Below, piece by piece: positions 55,495 to 64,000 of a stretch of 64,000 nt of DNA. Within the stretch, counting starts at the first letter, position 1; each line of letters begins with the position of its first letter. Origin of the DNA: Lentisalinibacter salinarum. Its GTDB lineage: Bacteria > Pseudomonadota > Gammaproteobacteria > Steroidobacterales > Woeseiaceae. Location: contig NZ_JAPDRH010000003.1 of NCBI RefSeq assembly GCF_040706555.1, positions 434,001 through 498,000 of the forward strand. The letters are read 5' to 3'. The position numbers were made by a program, and so were the translations under genes. The notes under the pieces are model-generated. The model did no database searches. It worked only from the letters and a program-made list of their open reading frames with translations, and was not told where the DNA came from.

Positions 55495-56856
55495 TTAGGC
55501 CAGCTTCTTCACGTATGCATCTACCTCGGGTCCGAAAGAGACCTTCCGGATAGCCTTCTCCAACTGCTCCATAGCGGGCCCGCCGTAGTAGTGGACAGTC
55601 GCTACATCCTGCGCCTTGTGGCCGGTGATAAAGTCGCGCATCTCCTTCGACACTCCGGCGCGGCCGGCAGCCGTCTCCCAGGTGTTCCGAAGACCGTGTA
55701 GCACTAGCTTCGGGTCGGTGACCTTCGCCTTTTCACGGACGACCTGCATCATCTTGTTACCGATAGTGTGTGCCCGTGAGCCGTCCCGCGACTTCGCCCG
55801 CCGTAGCCCCGGTAAGAGAAAGTCGTCGGTGCTTTCCTCGCGCATCGCGTCGATGACCGGCTGGATGACCGGATGGATGGGCACGTTCCTGACCGAGGAC
55901 TCGGTCTTCACATGGCGGCCGGCCTCTCGATCTTCGTAGATGCGCAGGATGCCGTCCTGGGCGTCCTCTGTGCGCAGCTCGGCGATCTCCCCGGCTCTGG
56001 CACCGGTGTACAGGAGGATGGAGAAGTATCGGCTCCACAGGCGCTTCCCGCGCTCCTCGAAGGTCTCCAGCACCTTCAGCACCTCCTCCGGCTCCCACGC
56101 CCGTCGTGCCTGGCCGCGAGGGACCTTGGGCAGCAGCTTGTTGATCGCCGGCATCGGGTTCACCTCGACCAGGTCCGCGGCCTCGGCCCAGCCCAGGAAG
56201 GCGGACGTGATGCTGGCCTGCTTGCGGACTGTCCGGGGCGCCTTCCCGGATGGCAGTAGGTGATCCCGGACGTACTTGGAGGCGGCCGCCTTGTCGAAGT
56301 CGGCAACCCGGAACCCGGGCTCGAAGAAGCCGACCATGGAGTCCAAGACACTCTTCTTCTCGGTCCATGTCGCATGTCGGACCTGCCCCTCGATGTGGTC
56401 GAGGTAGTCCTTTACGGCGCGGCTCAGCGTTGACTCCCTGCCGCCCTTCGACCCGTGAGCCTCGCGGATGATCCGGTCGGTCTCCGGGTGGGCGGCGATC
56501 GGGTGGCCTTCTTCGTCACGGCCGCCGAGCTTGGCCAGCTGGGTCTCCATGACCTCCGCCAGGACCAGCTTTAGGTTTTCCCGAGTCTCCGGGTCGGGCT
56601 CCTGGGCGATGACGCGGAGGTCCTCATAGTACCGCCTGGCGATCTCTACCTCGGGCACACCCTTCCCCGCTCGCGCTCGCTCGACCTCGTCGTAGAAGTC
56701 TGCCAGTATCGCGTGGCGTCGCTGGCGGGCTTTCCGAAGGTCGGACTCGCCGGTGGCCTTCGTGTAGAACTCGCCGAGGTGCTCAATGACGTCAGACGGG
56801 ACCCGCACGCGGACGTACCAGCGATTACCGCGCCGCTTTAGGTACCTCGTGTCCAT
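55495..56856 (-). CDS. tyrosine recombinase/integrase 2
   Basis: 453 residues. The N terminus (YLKRRGNRWYVRVRVPSDVI) is the DUF6538-type arm-binding domain of large integrases; a SAM-like core-binding domain spans ~145-245. Catalytic residues: R in YTGARAGEIAEL, H-x2-R in LHGLRNTWE, H in TGHKAQ and the nucleophile in VHYYG. It lies about 100 bp inside attR, the normal place for the gene that integrates an element at this tRNA. Confidence 0.95.
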   Translation of the reverse strand: MDTRYLKRRGNRWYVRVRVPSDVIEHLGEFYTKATGESDLRKARQRRHAILADFYDEVERARAGKGVPEVEIARRYYEDLRVIAQEPDPETRENLKLVLAEVMETQLAKLGGRDEEGHPIAAHPETDRIIREAHGSKGGRESTLSRAVKDYLDHIEGQVRHATWTEKKSVLDSMVGFFEPGFRVADFDKAAASKYVRDHLLPSGKAPRTVRKQASITSAFLGWAEAADLVEVNPMPAINKLLPKVPRGQARRAWEPEEVLKVLETFEERGKRLWSRYFSILLYTGARAGEIAELRTEDAQDGILRIYEDREAGRHVKTESSVRNVPIHPVIQPVIDAMREESTDDFLLPGLRRAKSRDGSRAHTIGNKMMQVVREKAKVTDPKLVLHGLRNTWETAAGRAGVSKEMRDFITGHKAQDVATVHYYGGPAMEQLEKAIRKVSFGPEVDAYVKKLA

Positions 56857-56884
56857 GCCTTCCCTCCATGGCTGTGAACCAATT

Positions 56885-56895
56885 TTGTGGTACAG
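56885..56895 (+). repeat. putative integrase arm-type site, right end
   Basis: TTGTGGTACAG, identical to 39649-39659 at the other end of the island and in the same direction. Confidence 0.5.
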
Positions 56896-56901
56896 CCTAC
56901 G

Positions 56902-56931
56902 GGCTGAAAGCTAGGATTGGCAAGGGTTCAG
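56902..56931 (+). repeat. arm-type direct repeat, copy 2
   Basis: GGCTGAAA, eight variable bases, TGGCAAGGGTTCAG. Counterpart at 48761-48791. Confidence 0.6.
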
Positions 56932-56955
56932 GACTTTAGGGACAGTTTGGTAACC

Positions 56956-56981
56956 TTCCCCTAGGGAGTGCCAACCTGCCC
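56956..56981 (+). repeat. attR: 26-bp core, right end of the island
   Basis: Identical to 39568-39593. Only the tRNA 3' end is repeated here, so this copy is not a functional tRNA gene. Confidence 0.95.
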
Positions 56982-56987
56982 CCCTCC

Positions 56988-57004
56988 GAGGCACCCGGTG
57001 CCTC
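56988..57004 (+). terminator. hairpin, probably the original tRNA-Glu terminator
   Basis: GAGGCAC-CCG-GTGCCTC, a perfect 7-bp stem with a 3-base loop. Before the island entered it would have lain just after tRNA-Glu. No T run. Confidence 0.45.
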
Positions 57005-57091
57005 ACCGGTCGTGGCCTCACAGGATCAGTCGATGCGGCTCACCCACCCCGCCACGTTCCCGGAGCGACGCCTGCCCCGCGGGAGCCGTCC

Positions 57092-58447
57092 TTGACTGGC
57101 GATGACGAGAATCGGGATGACGAGATTCCGGCTGGCGACGGCCGGGACGCCTCCCTCCTGAAACGTCTGTTCGCGCTCGAACCCCGGGAGCGCAGCGCGG
57201 TCGTCTGGTCCTTTCTCTACTTCTTCACGCTGCTCTGCAGCTACTACCTGCTGCGGCCCATCCGCGACGAGATGGCCATCCTCGGCGGCACCGAGAATAT
57301 CCGCTGGCTGTTCCTGGCCACGTTCGTCTCCATGCTGGCCGTGGTGCCCCTGTTCGGCTTCGTGACGGGACGCTGGCCGCGGGCGCGCTTCCTGCCCTGG
57401 GTGAACCTGTTCTGCGCGGCCAACCTGGTCCTGTTCTACCTCGCCTTCGCGAGCGCCGGCGAATACGCCGTCTGGGTGGCACGGGCCTTCTTCGTCTGGC
57501 TGAGCGTGTTCAACCTGTTCGTCGTGTCCGTGTTCTGGAGCTTCATGGCGGACCTCTACGACCGGGACCAGGCGAAGCGGCTGTTCGGCATCGTCGCCGC
57601 CGGCGGCAGCGTGGGCGCCCTCGCCGGCCCGACGCTCACCGCGCTGCTGGTCGCTCAGATCGGCTATCAGCAGATGCTGCTCATCTCCGCCGGATTGCTC
57701 ACATTCACCGTCGTGTGCATCCTGCGGCTGCGCAGCTGGGCCCACGCCCAGCCCCGGCACGGGCGGGCTCACACGGACGAGGCGCTGGGCGGCGGCGTGC
57801 TGGAGGGCATCTCGCTGACCCTGCGCCGCCCGTATCTCGCGGGCGTCTCGGCGATGATGCTGCTGGCGGTCTTCGCCGGCACCGCGCTGTACATCTTTCA
57901 GGCCCAGTTCCTCGAGCAGGCCTTCGCCGATTCCAACCAGCGCACCCGGGTGTTCGCGCTCGTGGACCTGAGTGTGAACGTGCTGGCGCTGCTGGCCCAG
58001 GGGCTCGTGGTCGGCCGGGTGATGCGCCGGTTCGGGCTGGGCGTCACCCTCGCGCTGCTGCCGGCCGTCAGCATCGCCGGCTTCCTCGCGCTGGCGGTGA
58101 CGCCGGTGCTGGGCGTCGTACTGGCGCTGCAGGTGGTGCGCCGGGCCATGAACTACGGCATCGCCGGCCCGGCCAAGGAGGTCCTGTTCACCGTCGTCTC
58201 CCGCGCGGCCAAGTACAAGGCCAAGAATTTCATCGACACCGTCGTCTACCGGGGCGGCGACGCGCTGTCCGCCCAGATCATCGGCGGCCTGCAGGCGGCC
58301 GGTGCCGGTCTCTCGGCGATCCTGGCCATGGTCATCGGCGTCTGCGCCGCCTGGCTCGGCGTGGCGTTCGCCCTCGGGCGAGGCTACCGCACGCGTTATG
58401 ATCGGCGACTGAGGGACGAGAGAGCGATAACGGAGACACCGACATGA
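57092..58447 (+). CDS. major-facilitator-like or nucleotide-exchange (TLC/AAA-type) transporter
   Basis: 451 residues, 11-12 hydrophobic segments. SYYLLRPIRDEMAILGG near residue 50, LVFYL and SFMADLYDRDQAKRLFGIVA near 150 are typical of the NTP/NDP exchange transporter-like group found in free-living proteobacteria, close to the MFS fold. Substrate unknown. The start appears to be TTG 57092 after CGGGAGCC. Overlaps the next gene (ATGA). Confidence 0.8.
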   Translation: MTGDDENRDDEIPAGDGRDASLLKRLFALEPRERSAVVWSFLYFFTLLCSYYLLRPIRDEMAILGGTENIRWLFLATFVSMLAVVPLFGFVTGRWPRARFLPWVNLFCAANLVLFYLAFASAGEYAVWVARAFFVWLSVFNLFVVSVFWSFMADLYDRDQAKRLFGIVAAGGSVGALAGPTLTALLVAQIGYQQMLLISAGLLTFTVVCILRLRSWAHAQPRHGRAHTDEALGGGVLEGISLTLRRPYLAGVSAMMLLAVFAGTALYIFQAQFLEQAFADSNQRTRVFALVDLSVNVLALLAQGLVVGRVMRRFGLGVTLALLPAVSIAGFLALAVTPVLGVVLALQVVRRAMNYGIAGPAKEVLFTVVSRAAKYKAKNFIDTVVYRGGDALSAQIIGGLQAAGAGLSAILAMVIGVCAAWLGVAFALGRGYRTRYDRRLRDERAITETPT

Positions 58448-59367
58448 GCGAATGGACAGTGAACCGCCGGGAACTGATCGCGATGGGCGCCGCCGCCGGC
58501 GGCCGCCTGCTTGCCCCCGGCCTGCTGGCGGCCGACGAGGCCGTGATGCGGCGGAAGATCCCGGCCTCGGGCGAGTTGCTGCCGGTCGTTGGACTGGGCA
58601 CCTCAGGGGTCTTCGACGTGGAGCCGACGGCGGAGAACCTCGCCACCCGCCGGGAGATAGTCAACCTGATGCTGGATCGCGGCGCCTCCGTCATCGACAC
58701 CTCGCCGATGTACGGACAGGCGGAGGACGTGGTCGGCCGCGTGGTGGAGGACCTGGGCGTGCGGGACCGGCTCTTCTACGCCACCAAGGTGTGGACCCGC
58801 GGCCGTGAGGAGGGCCTCGCCCAGATGGAGGAGTCGTTCCGGCTGCTGCGCACCGAGACGATCGACCTTATGCAGGTCCACAACCTCGTGGACACCCGCA
58901 CCCAGCTCAGAAGCATCCGCGAACTCAGGGAGGCCGGCCGCATTCGCTACTCGGGCATCACTCATTACCGGGTGAGCGAGCACGACGATCTGGCCGACGT
59001 CATCGAGGCGGAGCGTCCCGACTTCGTGCAGCTGAACTACTCCGTCGTGACCCGCGCCGCCGAGGACAGGCTGCTGCCGCTGGCCGCCGACCGGGGCGTG
59101 GCAGTCATCGTGAATCGTGCCTTCGAGGACGGCGATCTGTTCCGCGCCGTGCGCGGCCGCGACGTCCCGGAGTGGGCCCTGGAAGCCCGCATCGAGAGCT
59201 GGGGCCAGTTCTTCCTGAAGTACGTGCTCGCGCATCCCGCGGTGACCTGCGTCATTCCGGGTACCTCGAAGCCGAGACACATGCGGGACAACCTCGGTGC
59301 CGGCACCGGCCCGCTGCCCGACGCCGCCCTGCGCCGGCGCATGGTTTCATTCATCGAATCGCTGTGA
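58444..59367 (+). CDS. Tat-exported aldo/keto reductase
   Basis: 307 residues. The N terminus (WTVNRRELIAMGAAAGG) is a twin-arginine signal. The TIM-barrel reductase has the catalytic Asp/Tyr in DTSPMYGQAE, Lys in ATKVW and His in MQVHN, and ends with the NADP site IPGTSKPRHMRDNL. Substrate unknown. ATG 58444 overlaps the transporter stop; its own stop overlaps the RDD gene. Confidence 0.88.
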   Translation: MSEWTVNRRELIAMGAAAGGRLLAPGLLAADEAVMRRKIPASGELLPVVGLGTSGVFDVEPTAENLATRREIVNLMLDRGASVIDTSPMYGQAEDVVGRVVEDLGVRDRLFYATKVWTRGREEGLAQMEESFRLLRTETIDLMQVHNLVDTRTQLRSIRELREAGRIRYSGITHYRVSEHDDLADVIEAERPDFVQLNYSVVTRAAEDRLLPLAADRGVAVIVNRAFEDGDLFRAVRGRDVPEWALEARIESWGQFFLKYVLAHPAVTCVIPGTSKPRHMRDNLGAGTGPLPDAALRRRMVSFIESL

Positions 59368-59804
59368 GCCGTGCCGTACCGGCCGGTGACGAGCCCGTCG
59401 GCCTGCTGCTGCGCCTCGCCGCGATCCTCTACGACAGCCTGCTCGTGCTGGCCCTGGTCTTCCTCGGCACCCTGCCGCTGGTCGTGCTGAACGCCGGCGA
59501 GGCGATACCCGCCCATACGACCTGGTATCGGCTCTGGCTGCTGGCCATCGTCGGTGGCTATTTCGTCTTCTTCTGGGTCCGGGGCGCGGAGACGCTGGGC
59601 ATGAAGTCCTGGCGCATCATGGTCGTGAGCCGCGACGGCGGGCCCGTGACCGTGCGTCGGGCGACGCTGCGTGCCGGCGCTGCGGTGCTGTCCTGGCTGC
59701 CCGGCGGCGCCGGCTTTCTCTGGTCGCTCGTCGACCGCGACGGCCTGGCCTGGCACGACCGCCTGTCGGACACGAAGCTGGTGCGATCGGTGAAACTCCG
59801 CTAG
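59364..59804 (+). CDS. RDD family membrane protein
   Basis: 146 residues with three hydrophobic segments. LLLRLAAILYDSLLVLALVF, GAETLGMKSWRIMVVSRDGG and DRDGLAWHDRLSDTKLV are the RDD pattern (Arg-Asp-Asp partly changed). GTG 59364 overlaps the reductase stop (GTGA). Role unknown. Confidence 0.88.
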   Translation: MSRAVPAGDEPVGLLLRLAAILYDSLLVLALVFLGTLPLVVLNAGEAIPAHTTWYRLWLLAIVGGYFVFFWVRGAETLGMKSWRIMVVSRDGGPVTVRRATLRAGAAVLSWLPGGAGFLWSLVDRDGLAWHDRLSDTKLVRSVKLR

Positions 59805-59833
59805 GGCCTGAACAGGCGCCAGGCCGGCGCGGC

Positions 59834-60901
59834 TCAGCGCACTCGTGACAGCACGAATGCCGTGACCGCCAGCAGGGCCATCGTCGGCAGCCAGGCGAGT
59901 ACCGCGGGATTCAGATTGAACACCACCCCGGTGTTGGCCAGCATGCGGCTGGCGAGGAAATAGGCGAGCCCGATCAGCACTCCCACCATCAGTCGCCCGC
60001 CCGCGCCGGCGCTGCGCAGGGAGCCGAACACGAAGCCGATGGCGAGCACCGGCATCAGCGTAATGGTCAGCGTCGAGGCGACCCGGTTCCAGAGCTCGGT
60101 CTGATAGGTGGTCGCGTCCAGCTCGTTCTTCTTCAGGTAGCCGATATAACTCAGCAGGCCGCGCACGGACAGACTGCCGGGTTTGACCACCGCGATGCCC
60201 AGGACCTCGGCATCCACCCCGTAGTTCTCCACGGTGCGCGGCTGTCGACTCGCCGTCGCCCCCTCGTCGGTGAAGCGGGTGCGGGCGAAGTTCTCGAATA
60301 CCCAGCGCTCCTCGGCATCCAGGCCAGCGTTGTCGGCGTGGCTGATCGAGGCGAGCCGCCTGTCAGGGCCCAGCTCGAACAGGTAGACGCCGCCGAATTC
60401 GAACTCCCTGCTGATGCGTTCCACGTTGAAGATGGTGCTGCCGTCGCGCACCCAGGTGCTGCGCCCGCCGGTCAGGCCCGCCTCCTCGTTCTTCGCCACG
60501 CTGCGATACTTGCGCGCGAACTGGTCCAGCGGCGGCGCGAGATACTCGCCCAGCACGACCGTGCCCAGCATGATCAGCGCGCCGGCCACTGCCACGGAGC
60601 CGGCCAGCCGGTAGTGGGAGACGCCGGAGGCACGCATGACCACCAGCTCGCTGTGGCTGGCGAGTGTGCCGAGGCCCAGCATGGCACCCAGCAGGGTTGC
60701 CACCGGCAGCATCTGCACGGCCAGCAGGGGCAGGCGCAGCAGAGTGTAGACGGCCGCGTCCCAGGTGTCGTAGCGGCCCACCGAGGTATCGTCGAGCTGG
60801 GCGATGAACTCGAAGAAACCGGCCAGGGCGAGCAACACCGCGACGACGATCAGGGTCGTCGCGACCACGGAGCGCACGAGGTAGAGCGTGAATACCTTCA
60901 T
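59834..60901 (-). CDS. lptG: LPS export permease LptG
   Basis: 355 residues, three membrane helices at each end and a central jellyroll domain. With LptF and LptB it forms the ABC transporter that pulls LPS from the inner membrane. ATG 60901 overlaps the lptF stop (ATGA). Confidence 0.95.
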   Translation of the reverse strand: MKVFTLYLVRSVVATTLIVVAVLLALAGFFEFIAQLDDTSVGRYDTWDAAVYTLLRLPLLAVQMLPVATLLGAMLGLGTLASHSELVVMRASGVSHYRLAGSVAVAGALIMLGTVVLGEYLAPPLDQFARKYRSVAKNEEAGLTGGRSTWVRDGSTIFNVERISREFEFGGVYLFELGPDRRLASISHADNAGLDAEERWVFENFARTRFTDEGATASRQPRTVENYGVDAEVLGIAVVKPGSLSVRGLLSYIGYLKKNELDATTYQTELWNRVASTLTITLMPVLAIGFVFGSLRSAGAGGRLMVGVLIGLAYFLASRMLANTGVVFNLNPAVLAWLPTMALLAVTAFVLSRVR

Positions 60902-61986
60902 GCCCGCCGCCTCGGCAACAGCCGCCAGAACCACCCGTTCTGCGCTCCCAGCAATGCGATGCCCAGCAGAAATATGAGCGCATGCACCCACCACATGCCG
61001 AGGGCGGGCGCAAGCTCACCCTGCTCCACCCAGACCTGGGCGGCGCCGAGCAGGTTGAAATAGATGAAGTAGACCAGCACACCTGCGAGCATCTTGCCGT
61101 AACGGCCCTGGCGGGGACGGCTCTTTGCCAGCGGCACCGCCAGGAAGGCGAGCAGCAGCGCCGAGATGGGCACCGAGACCCGCCACTGCAGCTCCGCGGC
61201 GGCCTGCAGGTCGTCCGAGGCCAGCAGTTCGTCGGTGCTGCGCGCCTCGGCATCGAAATCCGGCTCGCGGGGCGCCGGCACCTTGTACGGGATACCGTGT
61301 TCGGCGAACTCCACGATGCGGAACTGGTGCTCGCCCGGCCTGCCCTCGTAGCGCCGGCCGTTCTCCAGGACGATGTAACGCGTGCCCGGATCGGCCGAGG
61401 GACGCTGACTGCCCTTTTCTGCCAGCACCACCTCCAGCGCGCCGCCCGTCCGGCGCTGCAGGAAGACGTTGGTCAGCGAACCGTCCCGGTCCACCCGCTC
61501 GGCATAGATGACCGCGTCTCCCTGGCCGGCGCTGGTGAAGCGTCCGGGCTCGATGGCGCTGAGATCCACCTGCTGTTCGGCGACGGTGGCGATACGCTGC
61601 ACCTCGCGCAGCGCGCGCGGCCCGAGATCCAGCGACAGCCAGCCCACCAGCAGCGCCAGCGGCACGGCCAGCCAGGCGAGCGGGCGGTACATCGCGCCAG
61701 GGCCCATGCGGCAGGCCATCATGGCCGGCATCTCGCTGTCCCGGTACAGCCGCGCGAGCGCCAGCATGATGGCCAGGAAAAGACCGAACGGGATCAGGAT
61801 GGTCAGATACTGCAGCGCGGTCAGACCGATGACGCTGAACACGGCATCCCGCGGCAGCTTGTCCTTGGCAGCGTCCCCCAGGACCCGCGCGAACTGGTTG
61901 CTGAGCAGGATGAAAAGCAGCACGGCCGTGACCGCAGCCCAGGTGCGGGCCGCTTCGCGCAACACGTAGCGATCGAGAATCTTCAT
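60898..61986 (-). CDS. lptF: LPS export permease LptF
   Basis: 362 residues, same six-helix plus beta-jellyroll layout as LptG. The family start RYVLREAARTWAAV and the LPF/FLAIMLALARLYRDSEM coupling helix are present. First gene of the leftward lptF-lptG unit, divergent from pepA. Confidence 0.96.
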   Translation of the reverse strand: MKILDRYVLREAARTWAAVTAVLLFILLSNQFARVLGDAAKDKLPRDAVFSVIGLTALQYLTILIPFGLFLAIMLALARLYRDSEMPAMMACRMGPGAMYRPLAWLAVPLALLVGWLSLDLGPRALREVQRIATVAEQQVDLSAIEPGRFTSAGQGDAVIYAERVDRDGSLTNVFLQRRTGGALEVVLAEKGSQRPSADPGTRYIVLENGRRYEGRPGEHQFRIVEFAEHGIPYKVPAPREPDFDAEARSTDELLASDDLQAAAELQWRVSVPISALLLAFLAVPLAKSRPRQGRYGKMLAGVLVYFIYFNLLGAAQVWVEQGELAPALGMWWVHALIFLLGIALLGAQNGWFWRLLPRRRA

Positions 61987-62017
61987 CGCACTGACATCCT
62001 GCCGACCAGGGCTCCGC

Positions 62018-62047
62018 TTAACTTCAGCGCCACAATTGGGCTAGAAT
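62018..62047 (+). promoter_or_regulatory. candidate pepA promoter
   Basis: TTAACT (62018-62023), 18-bp spacer, TAGAAT (62042-62047). It lies in the 220-bp gap between lptF and pepA, on the pepA side. Confidence 0.4.
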
Positions 62048-62209
62048 CCCGCCTTTCCCGCAGAGCGCGCCGGCACGGCGACGTGCCCTAAGCTCCCGGC
62101 ACACAAAAAGAAACTGCATGATCCGGTGCGCTGCACCACGGAGTCAAGCGAGGGCCAGGCCCGGCGACTCCGGGGAAGGAGCGCAAGGACGCTGCACCGA
62201 GGTTCATCC

Positions 62210-63709
62210 ATGGAATATTTCACCACCAGCGGCGACGCCGCGAAACGCGCGACCGAATGCGCCATCGTCGGCCTGTACGCGAACGGCGCCTTCGACGCCG
62301 GCGCCGGCGAGATCGACGAGGGCAGCGGCGGCCTGCTGGGCAAGCTGAAGAAATCCGGCGACATCTCGGGCAAGCTGGGTCAGGCCAGTCTCATCCCTGC
62401 GCCGGCGAAGGTGAAGTGCAAGCGCGTGCTCGTCGTCGGGCTGGGCAAGAAGAGCGAGTTCGGCGTCCGTCAGTATCGCAAGGCGCTGGACGCCGCCTTC
62501 GGCGCGCTGTCCTCCACCGGCGTGACGGAGGCCGTCTCCTATCTGCACCGGGACAAGGTCGCCGACACCGATGCATACTACCTGGCGCGCTACGCCGCGC
62601 AGACCCTCGGCGACCGTCTGTACCGCTTCACGAAGCTGAAGTCGAGCAGCCGGGACGGCGGCCTGAAGCTGAAGAAGCTCGGCTTCGGCGTGGATTCCAA
62701 GGCCGACGGCGACGCCGCGCTGGAAGGCGCCCGGCACGGCCAGGCGATCGTCCGCGGCATGGACCTGGCGCGGGAGCTCGGCAATCTGCCCGCCAATGTC
62801 TGCACGCCGGGCTATCTGGCAGAAGAGGCCGGCCGGCTGGCGAAACAGTACCGCCCGCTGAGCGTCGAGGTGCTGGAAGAGAAGGACATGGAGCGCCTCG
62901 GCATGGGTGCGTTGCTGTCGGTCACGGCGGGCGCCGAGGAGCCGGCCAAGCTCATCGTCATGAATTACCAGGGCGGCGCCGACGACGAGCCGCCCATCGT
63001 CCTGGTCGGCAAGGGCATCACCTTCGATACCGGCGGCATCTCGCTGAAGCCGGCGCCCGCCATGGACGAGATGAAGTTCGACATGTGCGGTGCCGCCGCC
63101 GTGATCGGCACCATGCAGAGCGTGGCGGCGATGAAGCTGCCGGTCAATCTCATGGTGCTCGTGCCGACCTGCGAGAACATGCCCAGCGGCCGGGCGACGC
63201 GGCCGGGTGACATCGTCAAGAGCATGTCGGGCAAGACCATCGAGATACTGAATACGGACGCCGAGGGCCGCCTGATCCTCTGCGACGCGCTGACCTATGC
63301 CCAGCGCTACGAGCCCGCTGCGCTGATCGACGTGGCCACACTCACCGGCGCCTGCGTGATCGCTCTCGGCAACCACAACAGCGGCCTGATGGCGAACGAC
63401 GACGGACTGGCGGAGGAACTGCTGGCAGCCGGCCGACGTGCGGACGACACCGCCTGGCGCCTGCCCATGGGCGAGGACTACGAGAAGCAGCTGAAAAGCA
63501 ATTTCGCGGACTTCGCCAACGTGGGCGGCCGCGAGGGCGGCGCCATCACGGCGGCGTGCTTCCTGGGGAAATTCACCCGGGACGCCACCTGGGCGCACCT
63601 GGACGTCGCCGGCACCGCCTGGCGCTCGGGCAATCGCAAGGGCGCGAGCGGGCGGCCCGTGCCGCTGCTGGTGGACTACCTCATCGAGCGCGCCGGCGCC
63701 CGGGACTGA
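62210..63709 (+). CDS. pepA: leucyl aminopeptidase (PepA)
   Basis: 499 residues. M17 metallopeptidase: the zinc-binding NTDAEGRLILCDAL signature is at about 345-358, and VGKGITFDTGGISLKPA and KFDMCGAAAVIGTM precede it. It cuts N-terminal residues from peptides and, in E. coli, also binds DNA as XerA. ATG 62210 gives the standard length. Confidence 0.97.
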   Translation: MEYFTTSGDAAKRATECAIVGLYANGAFDAGAGEIDEGSGGLLGKLKKSGDISGKLGQASLIPAPAKVKCKRVLVVGLGKKSEFGVRQYRKALDAAFGALSSTGVTEAVSYLHRDKVADTDAYYLARYAAQTLGDRLYRFTKLKSSSRDGGLKLKKLGFGVDSKADGDAALEGARHGQAIVRGMDLARELGNLPANVCTPGYLAEEAGRLAKQYRPLSVEVLEEKDMERLGMGALLSVTAGAEEPAKLIVMNYQGGADDEPPIVLVGKGITFDTGGISLKPAPAMDEMKFDMCGAAAVIGTMQSVAAMKLPVNLMVLVPTCENMPSGRATRPGDIVKSMSGKTIEILNTDAEGRLILCDALTYAQRYEPAALIDVATLTGACVIALGNHNSGLMANDDGLAEELLAAGRRADDTAWRLPMGEDYEKQLKSNFADFANVGGREGGAITAACFLGKFTRDATWAHLDVAGTAWRSGNRKGASGRPVPLLVDYLIERAGARD

Positions 63710-63717
63710 CGGGCGCC

Positions 63718-64000
63718 GTGTCCGCGCCGCGGGTCGATTTCTATATCCTAGCCGCCGGCGGCGAAGACGCGCGCCGGCGCTTCGCCTGCCGTCTGGCCGA
63801 GAAGGCCTACCGTCTCGAGCACCGTGTGCACCTGCACGCCGACGACCCGGCCGCGGCCGAGGCACTCGACGAGCTGCTCTGGACATTCCGCGACGGCAGC
63901 TTTCTGCCCCACGAGAGGCTGCCGAACGAGAGCGGCGCCCCGGTGACCGTCGGTTACGGCGAAGCCGCGCCGGAGGCCGCGGACCTCCTGATCAACCTGT
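63718..64000 (+). CDS. holC: DNA polymerase III chi subunit HolC (runs off right edge)
   Basis: GTG at 63718, frame open to the window end (94 codons). APRVDFYILAAGGEDARRRF, then DDPAAAEALDELLWTFRDGSFLPHE matches HolC, which links the clamp loader to SSB. Located right after pepA, as in E. coli. Confidence 0.93.
   Translation, partial: MSAPRVDFYILAAGGEDARRRFACRLAEKAYRLEHRVHLHADDPAAAEALDELLWTFRDGSFLPHERLPNESGAPVTVGYGEAAPEAADLLINL

Larger units (their letters stand above)
39568..56981. mobile_element. genomic island integrated in tRNA-Glu, possibly two tandem elements
   Basis: About 17.4 kb between identical 26-bp repeats. It carries a tyrosine integrase near each end, HTH regulators, small zinc-finger proteins, a DEDDh-BRCT protein, an HNH protein, a family-A polymerase-like protein, a GHKL ATPase and a HEPN-type protein. 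Base composition falls and varies within it, especially 46.3-47.6 and 51.4-54.9 kb. No structural phage genes, conjugation genes or transposases were seen. A degenerate att-like sequence at 48736-48760 suggests two units of about 9 and 8 kb. Confidence 0.92.

Noticed and set aside
56956..56981. Second tRNA-Glu gene at attR
   Set aside because: Only the 3' 18 bases of the tRNA are present; anticodon and D arms are missing.
57026..57772. Minus-strand open frame opposite the transporter
   Set aside because: Antisense to membrane segments; Gln/Glu/His/Gly-rich with no family likeness.

Overview
The window looks like the chromosome of a high-GC gammaproteobacterium, probably a halophilic or marine Chromatiales/Ectothiorhodospiraceae-type organism. 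This rests on gene order (queG-nnr-tsaE-amiB-mutL-miaA-hfq-hflX-hflK-hflC-yjeT-purA, pcnB-folK-panB-panC and lptF/lptG next to pepA-holC, all as in Escherichia coli), on a BCCT-type compatible-solute transporter, and on a quinol-to-cytochrome c electron-transfer module. The taxon is an inference; no rRNA gene is present.

Layout. 1-6.9 kb: porin fragment, BCCT transporter, large membrane protein, and a three-gene respiratory operon (tetraheme cytochrome c, four-cluster ferredoxin, NrfD-type membrane subunit). 7.3-12.1 kb: an ATP-grasp protein, then a large surface lipoprotein with four exact-length Ig-like repeats, preceded by a c-di-GMP-I riboswitch and a probable attenuator. 12.2-20.2 kb: CoA metabolism pair, SDR, OPT transporter and partner, patatin-like hydrolase, small acetyltransferase. 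20.2-31.8 kb: the purA-to-nnr housekeeping block, nearly all on the minus strand with tight overlaps. 31.9-39.4 kb: queG, PPK2, a diguanylate cyclase with a cNMP-binding domain, then panC-panB-dNK-folK-pcnB. 39.5 kb: tRNA-Glu(CTC).

39.6-56.98 kb is an integrated island in the 3' end of that tRNA gene, bounded by a perfect 26-bp direct repeat. It carries two different tyrosine integrases, a degenerate third att-like sequence in the middle (48736-48760), an HTH repressor-type module with palindromic operators, small zinc-finger proteins, a DEDDh exonuclease fused to BRCT, an HTH-HNH protein, a minimal family-A DNA-polymerase-like protein beside a repeat-rich non-coding region (candidate replication module), and likely cargo or defence genes: a HEPN-type protein, a stand-alone GHKL ATPase, a membrane protein and a tail-anchored protein. 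No capsid, tail, conjugation or transposase genes were seen, so it is best described as a composite satellite-like or replicating genomic island.

57.1-64 kb returns to core genes: a nucleotide-exchange-type transporter, a Tat-exported aldo/keto reductase, an RDD protein, lptG-lptF, pepA and the start of holC.

The most interesting signals are the polymerase-like gene with its repeat region, the two-integrase/three-att structure, the GHKL and HEPN cargo, and the c-di-GMP riboswitch over the Ig-repeat lipoprotein, with a feedback-inhibited diguanylate cyclase gene in the same window.
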